This document shows positions 57,915 through 64,000 of a DNA stretch of 64,000 nt, in pieces (position 1 is the first letter of the stretch; the number at the start of each line of letters is the position of its first letter). Source of the DNA: Carallia brachiata. Its lineage: Eukaryota > Streptophyta > Magnoliopsida > Malpighiales > Rhizophoraceae. Under the pieces are notes generated by a model that worked only from the letters and a program-made list of their open reading frames with translations, was not told where the DNA came from and searched no databases. Made by a program: the position numbers and the translations under genes. The stretch spans positions 1,612,001 through 1,676,000 of the forward strand of contig JADCRB010000019.1 of the NCBI GenBank assembly GCA_021464245.1, written 5' to 3'.

Positions 57915-59005
57915 AATAAATAAAAAAAAGGTCGATAAAAAACAATGAGAAGTGGCCAAGGCCGGTGCCAACCTTTAAAATATTTCTTTCGAAGGTCGCC
58001 AATATTTGAAAGAGAGGTTTTTACAAAAAAAAAATAGAGAGAGATAGAAAAGGAATTGGAATACACTAATTGAAACACAATAAGCCAACATAACAAAGGG
58101 AGAGGAACAACAATTTGGAGGGTCTAAATTAAAATTTTATTTTTTTATATACGTCTTTATACTTTAGGTGCATACATTTTGAAACACCATTAAATGTGAT
58201 CTTTCAAAATAAAGTCTTAAAATATTTAATGTACTTATTTTCATATATTTTGGGTATAAACTCTTCGATCGCCTTAAATCGAGATCTGCGAGAGTAAATA
58301 TTCAAAATATCAAATATTTGTCTTAAATTAACCTCTATCCATCTGAAAACAAACTCTTATCACCTTCAGCGAAATTAAACCATTCCGGATGAGATCAAGT
58401 CCCAACTCTCAGTTGATTCAAATCAGTCCACCTGAAATCAAGCCCATACGACCCTCACTGAAACCAAACCATTTCAAATGAGATCAAACATATACAGCCC
58501 TTATCGGAGTTTCAGCATCCCATGAGATCAAGTCTTGGTCTTCAGTTAAATTTATTTCTTAGAGTTCAAGACCGTGCTGTAGAAATTCATTCTCTTTCAG
58601 TTAAGATCAAACATTTACAGTTTTTGACTAAATCACATAAGAGTATTAATCAAAAATCTAATTAGAGATCGACCGCACATAAATTTTAAATTTTTACTTA
58701 TAATTTGCATTTGTATTTTTTGAGACCTAACTGTTGCAGATTCAAAACTTATGGTCCCATTTACAGTAAGCTCTCAATAAATTTTAAATTTTGAGAAGTT
58801 TTATAACGGACACCGGTATGTTACGTTAAATAATTGCTAAATAACTCTTACTATACGTCGTGTCAAACAAATTATATGATAGATAATTCAAAATATAGGA
58901 TTCTTAACAATAATATATGATGAGTCAGATAAAATTATATGATGTAATATTAAAATTATAATAAACAATAAAAAAACAAGAAATTCATTCATTAGCTAAC
59001 AAGTC
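57915..59005. other. Intergenic region
   Basis: A less AT-rich section at 58250-58740 has repeated short phrases (GAGATCAAG, AAACCATT) but no frame or termini; it is perhaps retroelement leader sequence. No gene recognised. Confidence 0.35.
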
Positions 59006-59013
59006 ATGAAAAC

Positions 59014-59666
59014 TAAAGGTGTTCGCATATCGAGTTGGGCGGATTTGGGGGTATATTTGCATCCAATCCGTCATTATCGGGTTGGATAATTTTTATCCGT
59101 ACTCAATCCGCTATATAAGCCAATCCAATCTACCATTAACGGATTGGATTAAATCGATTTTAAATGATTGTACATAATAAAAAAATTATAATTTTTTTCA
59201 ATTTATACACATCATCAATCATCAATGTTCTTACTTGTTCTTATCAATTTTATTATTATAATGTATATATTATATTCATTCACAATTTTAAATATACATG
59301 AGAATTGATCAAGATCTATTAAAAAACTATATTATGCTGATTTTACTTGACAAAAAATATTTTAAGACCAATTTACTGAACAGTTTGCATATAATTCACA
59401 ATATTAATTATTCAACCTCATATTTTTAATTAATTAGAGTTTCAGCCCGATTGATATCAATAAGTTTAATTTATAATACCAAAATATATATATATATAGG
59501 TGGACTGGGTGGATTGAACTCTCAATTTACGCTCAATCTGCTTTTAATAGGTTATAAAATTTTGAAACTGCAACTAATCTAAACTTTAGCAATTTTTAGT
59601 GGGCTGAGATTGATTTCGATTGAATTAATTGAATTGATCGAATTAGTTAATTTTTGAACAGTCTTA
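59014..59666. mobile_element. hAT-like non-autonomous element
   Basis: 653 bases flanked by ATGAAAAC (59006-59013) and ATAAAAAC (59667-59674), seven of eight identical. Ends are TAAAGGTGTTCGCATATCG and, read from the right, TAAGACTGTTCAAAAATTA. The interior contains GTTGGGCGGATTTGGGGGT and TCCAATCC motifs typical of this plant group. No transposase. Confidence 0.7.
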
Positions 59667-59674
59667 ATAAAAAC

Positions 59675-60221
59675 TACTCAGTTAAAATTTTTTTTTTGCT
59701 TTAATTAATTCTTAACTTTTTTTAAATATTCAAAATAATCTTAAATCTTAAATGTTTATTTCATATAAATTTATTTCTTTTGATAAAAATCAGTCAAACG
59801 TAATAGATGGGCAGTTTGTTCCGAGAGGTTTTCGGAACTTTATGCAGAAAATGAAATGGAAGTGAGAGTGATGATAGAGTGACATAAGAATGCATATTCT
59901 CAAGAGTCAAGACACATGTACATGCTTACATGCTACATCCATAGGATAGTGCGACAAAGCATTTGTCGGCCAGAAGAAAGATCGACGCATTATCCATGCC
60001 CTCTGTGAGCACACGTGGCCCCACATCGCTATCATCCTCAATTATTTTTGGAGTCTCAAGACCGACGGTCGGCACATAAAAATTGACATAAGAGCGGACC
60101 TCGCTTTAAAAAAATCATAAACGGTCTAGAGTTTTCCGTCAAAAACACCTGATCCGTAGCAAGGACGATGCAAGTTACAATGTGTCAAAGGCACATTTTT
60201 CACAATTATATTAAAAATTAA
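59675..60221. other. Intergenic region
   Basis: No gene recognised. Bases 59880-60180 are noticeably less AT-rich, with several GAC/CGACGG motifs, but carry no frame or repeat I can name. Confidence 0.35.
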
Positions 60222-60690
60222 ATTAATATATAAAAATATTATTAATTTTATTAAAATAATAAATCTAATACTAACTTTAAAAAGTAATAAATCAACCACT
60301 AATTTTATATAAAATAATAAATTTAAAATTAATTTTAAAAAATAATAAATTTAGTATCAACTTTATATAAATAACAAAAATTTAATATACTGTGAAATTT
60401 TTTGAATAAAATTTATCTATTTTAATAATATGATGATTAATGATCTATTATGTCATCGAAATAAATATATTTATATAAATATGTTATTAAAACTAATAAA
60501 TTCTGTTAATATAAAATCATTGTGTTTTAAATTTGTTAATTTAGACAAAATTAGTGTTAGATTTATTACTTTTTAAAATTGATGCTAAATTTATTATTTT
60601 AAATTAAATTAGTATTAAATTTATTATTTTTTTAAGTTAGCATTTGGTTTATTATTTTAAGTAAAATTAGTGATATTCTTATATAATAAT
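60222..60690. repeat. Foldback (large imperfect inverted repeat)
   Basis: The left arm TAATATATAAAAATATTATT, then AATAATAAATCTAATACTAAC, is mirrored by the right arm read in reverse (TTATATAAGAATATCACT, then AATAATAAACCAAATGCTAAC). Within each arm a unit of about 45 bases (AATAATAAAT-TTAGTATTAA type) is itself repeated. Extremely AT-rich; probably a foldback MITE with unresolved termini. Confidence 0.6.
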
Positions 60691-63600
60691 CCTTAAAAAA
60701 TATTATCATCATCGGTACAAAACCACATCATATTCGTTACACCTGATTTAGGTGTGTTCTCAGAAAAACTTTGAGAATTAAAAAAAAAAATAAAAAATTT
60801 GGCACTTGGGATCCATTGTGGCATGTCAGCTATATACAACCTATGCATAAAAGTTGAGTGTCCATCGATAATTTCCTCCTTATTTTTTTTACAATAAAAA
60901 ACAAAAATCAAAACTTTTTTTTAAAAAAACAACAGTCAATTAAATTTGAGCTTTACCATACAAACCCAAGAATTTGAAATTTAAGTGACGAGAGATTAAT
61001 TAATTGCTCCACTTTTATTTTAATTGGAGATTAATTGATGGCTGCCCTTTTATTTTAACTCGGATGTATTTATTTAAATGATAGACACATATTTTACACT
61101 TATTAATTTTCATTTTTTTTGACTAAAAAAATATATACGTGTATATATTATTTATGAACAAAGTTTCTTAGAAAACACTTAAGTTATTAAGATTTAAGAC
61201 TTTCAAGGTCTTAAATTTCAATCTTAGAAATAAAGTATGAGATTTATAGCAATGAAGAGAATTAACCTTATTATATAACTCACGGTCTAATAAATTTTTT
61301 TAATACACAAAAAAAATTATTTATGAATATAAATATTTTCTTGATCAGAAATATTCGTTAGATGTTGTGGTGAGTATTTTAAATTTACTTTTAATATTAT
61401 ACTTGTTACGTGACACGTATAAAACATGTGTATTTTTCCTATGTGATATTTCCCTTACAATTTGATCTGTTCGGAACCTGCATCTGCATGAGGATTTTAT
61501 TTGCATAAAATATCTTGTAATATTTACTAAAATTTAAAACAAATATCATAGTAGGGTTGATAAACGAGGGAAAAAAAGGTTAAAAAAAACAAAAGGAGAT
61601 TTGTGTAAAAGAAACGCGAGGGTGTTGTTTTGGAATAGGACAAGAATGGGCAGAAGGCCTGCAAGCCCTCGGGAGAATACTCGGCGTTTTTTGCAACTTT
61701 TTGTTACTTTCGCACTCACGGGTCCACATTTTACCTCTCTACTCTTTGGATTTGTTTTTCCATACTATACTAGATTCTTTTACTTCAAGTTACTCCAACT
61801 TTTTTTTAACTTTTTATTCAATTTAATCGGTACGTTTTTGCACACAAAAAACGAGAGCATCCTTTTTTCAAAAATATTAATCATTCATTCGTTTGATGTT
61901 CTAATTTAACCTGTTCTAGAGGGAATCTATTATTCGGATAATGATGGCTCCACAGCCTCTCCATACTAAGATTTGAGCAACATCGAATATCGAGCCTACT
62001 CAATACAGTTTTTCCTTATTTGAAAAGGAGAGACATTATATCAGAAGAGTTTGAACTCCAATTAGATGTATGACCTACTTCCAAACTCCTATTTCGAATG
62101 CTAATTTACTTGGTGTATAAAACTTAAACTTCAGCTTTAATTTAATTATTCCTGTAAGTTACCTGTGTAAGGCAGAGAACGTATAAAAATCGATGCAATT
62201 TGTTTAGTAGGTTTTTTTTTTAAAAAAAAAATTGTAGCCACAGGTTTCCTGAAACTGCCATGTTATCAGTCATTTTTTCAATTTGTTCAAAGACATCATT
62301 TCGAGACTAAATTATTGGTGTGGAATTATCTGTCCATAATCTAGTCTTCAAATTAAAAAGACAATCAATCAAGAGAAACAAGCCGCTAAGTTTAGCGAAA
62401 AGGTTTTAGCAATCGGGCTTCCACTTCAAGTGAAAGTCTAGTTAGTCAATGCTTTTTTTTAATTAGTCCGAGTTTCAATTCTTTTTTTGTTGCCCACCCA
62501 AAATTTAAGGAGATTATATGCAGAAAGTATTTTATTGTATTATGATTTATTAATATTGGTTGGATGTGAAGAAAACTTATTCAGATCTAATAATGATCGA
62601 GTGGTAGATCGTTCCTTTGAACAAAGTTAAATGAGAATGACAATAAGTGACTTCGATTTTAATTTATAAGTACGATAATCGTCATATTTACAATACACTT
62701 TTTGTCGATCCAAAAAGAAGAGAAAAAAATAAAGAATGAGACGGAGACCTTAGATTTGGCCTTACAAAGACTTGTAACCATCAACGAGGTTCGAATAATA
62801 AAAATATACCAAAAAATTTCTGATCAAGAGGATTTGTCCCAACTACTATCAAAATACAATGTATTGTTAATTTTATGCAATTATATTAATATTTTGTATA
62901 ATAATAAAATAAAGTGATATCATGTATTTCTTTTTATTACTTCATATTTTATCAATATAATTATATAAATTTAAAAATTCATTGGATTTTAATACATCAA
63001 TAAGAACAAAACCTTCGGCTACAAACTGGAACCCAAAAGTATTTTAGGTCCAATGCTACCTACGTTTATGATAATTATACACAGAAAAATTTTTCTTCCT
63101 GAAAAAAAGGGTCTGTGATTTTTGACCGTCAAACAAACTATTCTAAGCAACTTGTCTTTTTAAGATTGTGGTGAGATTTAGAGTTGGAATAAAAAAAAAA
63201 TTGTGTATTTTTGCCTGTAAAAAAAAGATAAAATATAGGTCTCACCGACAGAATAGGAGCTAAGAACATGGGACTTGCATTTTGTTTGAAATTTCTCATT
63301 GTTCCACTAACCATGATACCCACTATCACAAGCAGTCACATGCAATTGCAGAAATGGGAGTTCATGCACAGGGCTGAGCTTGACCGCACTAGCATACGTT
63401 GGATATTTTTTTTTTTAGGATGTTGTTGTTGTTTGGTGTGCATCCTTAGCTAGCTACCAAAGCATAGGTGAATGGGAGAAAGGAACAAAATTCCCCTAGC
63501 ACAAAAGCAACAGGCAACAGCCCATAAAATGGATCTGCTTTTTTTTTTTTTTTAATCCAATTCTCTTTCTGCCTTATTCCCTGTCTTTTGGATTTCAAAT

Positions 63601-64000
63601 TAAGGTTATCAGATCAAGATCTTAGTTTGAAGTGGAAAGCATTACAATTAGTTAAATAAGAAAAAATAGATTAAAAGCCTCCAATTGTTCTCAATGACAT
63701 TTCTTTGCATTATTGTGAGTACATGTTAGACTAGGATAGGCTGAGTCCAATTGAGGTCTGGTTATTTCATGTCTCTAATTTTAGCTATTTTAGTTTTCGA
63801 GTTCATTGAATTGTGGTTATCACTTTTTGTTTCACAAGTTTCCAGTTTATTGGATTTTAAAAATATATTAAGCTTTAGATCCTTATGGTCTTGGATTTGG
63901 TTTATTAATTAAGATTCAAATTATTCAAGTTTTCAATCAGGTCATGGGTCATTTTAGATCATGGTCCATTTAGTTTGAGTGTTTCATGTTACAAGTTATT
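60691..64000. other. AT-rich intergenic region to the right edge
   Basis: No gene assigned. Short frames at 61601-61909, 62702-62917 and 63268-63453 have no recognised family. The last (63268-63453) lies in less AT-rich DNA and could be an exon of a gene continuing outside, but nothing supports it. A-rich and T-rich runs occur at 62212-62230 and 63539-63554. Confidence 0.4.

Noticed and set aside
63268..63453. 61-codon frame near the right edge as a secreted peptide gene
   Set aside because: It has a hydrophobic start, but its end runs through a T tract and no family is recognisable; without transcript evidence it is not supportable.

Overview
The window is plant nuclear DNA from a flowering plant, most likely a eudicot. 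It is very AT-rich. Genes are split by short GT-AG introns, transposon relics lie between them, and the recognisable proteins are plant families: GPI-anchored lipid-transfer protein, hydroxyproline O-arabinosyltransferase, S1/SPH self-incompatibility-like protein, plant-type PIP5K and NQR. I did not try to name the species. There is no sign of bacterial, organellar or viral genome organisation, and I found no CRISPR array and no convincing tRNA or rRNA gene.

Genes from left to right: the first 65 codons of a PIP5K (minus, running off the left edge); an intact one-exon SPH gene at 15.1-15.5 kb (minus) with two broken relatives at 4.5-5.9 kb; a three-exon GPI-anchored lipid-transfer protein at 20.0-22.3 kb (plus) whose first intron appears to be GC-AG; a 12-exon MFSD12-like transporter at 29.4-33.9 kb (plus) with a one-base frameshift in exon 1; a three-exon NADPH:quinone reductase at 35.6-38.2 kb (minus); a decayed BTL-type mitochondrial adenine-nucleotide carrier at 40.7-41.3 kb; and an eight-exon hydroxyproline O-arabinosyltransferase at 48.5-52.0 kb (plus). 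Introns were placed by eye from splice sites, reading frame and family conservation. These are unrelated housekeeping and cell-wall genes, with no evidence that they form a pathway or cluster.

The rest is mostly transposon-derived. A 4.8-kb Copia LTR retrotransposon (6.9-11.7 kb, minus) has both LTRs, a tRNA-Met-type primer site, a polypurine tract and a near-perfect target duplication. Its LTR ends are TA...TA, its RT core is deleted and a DNA element sits inside it. Non-autonomous DNA elements with visible target duplications include three hAT-like elements (17.2, 38.7 and 59.0 kb; imperfect 8-bp duplications), two TTA-flanked PIF/Harbinger-like elements (11.7 and 54.4 kb) and a pair of related long-inverted-repeat elements (24.9 and 57.4 kb), one with an exact 9-bp duplication. 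A LINE-type RNase H relic and a second Copia gag relic are also present.

The least explained structure is a head-to-tail array of a unit of about 410 bp (42.1-44.5 kb), more than five copies. It carries inverted 13-mers within the repeat and ends in a short inverted copy of its own motif. I see no convincing evidence for a wholly new biological system. The array, the frameshifted transporter and the SPH duplication most deserve a second look.
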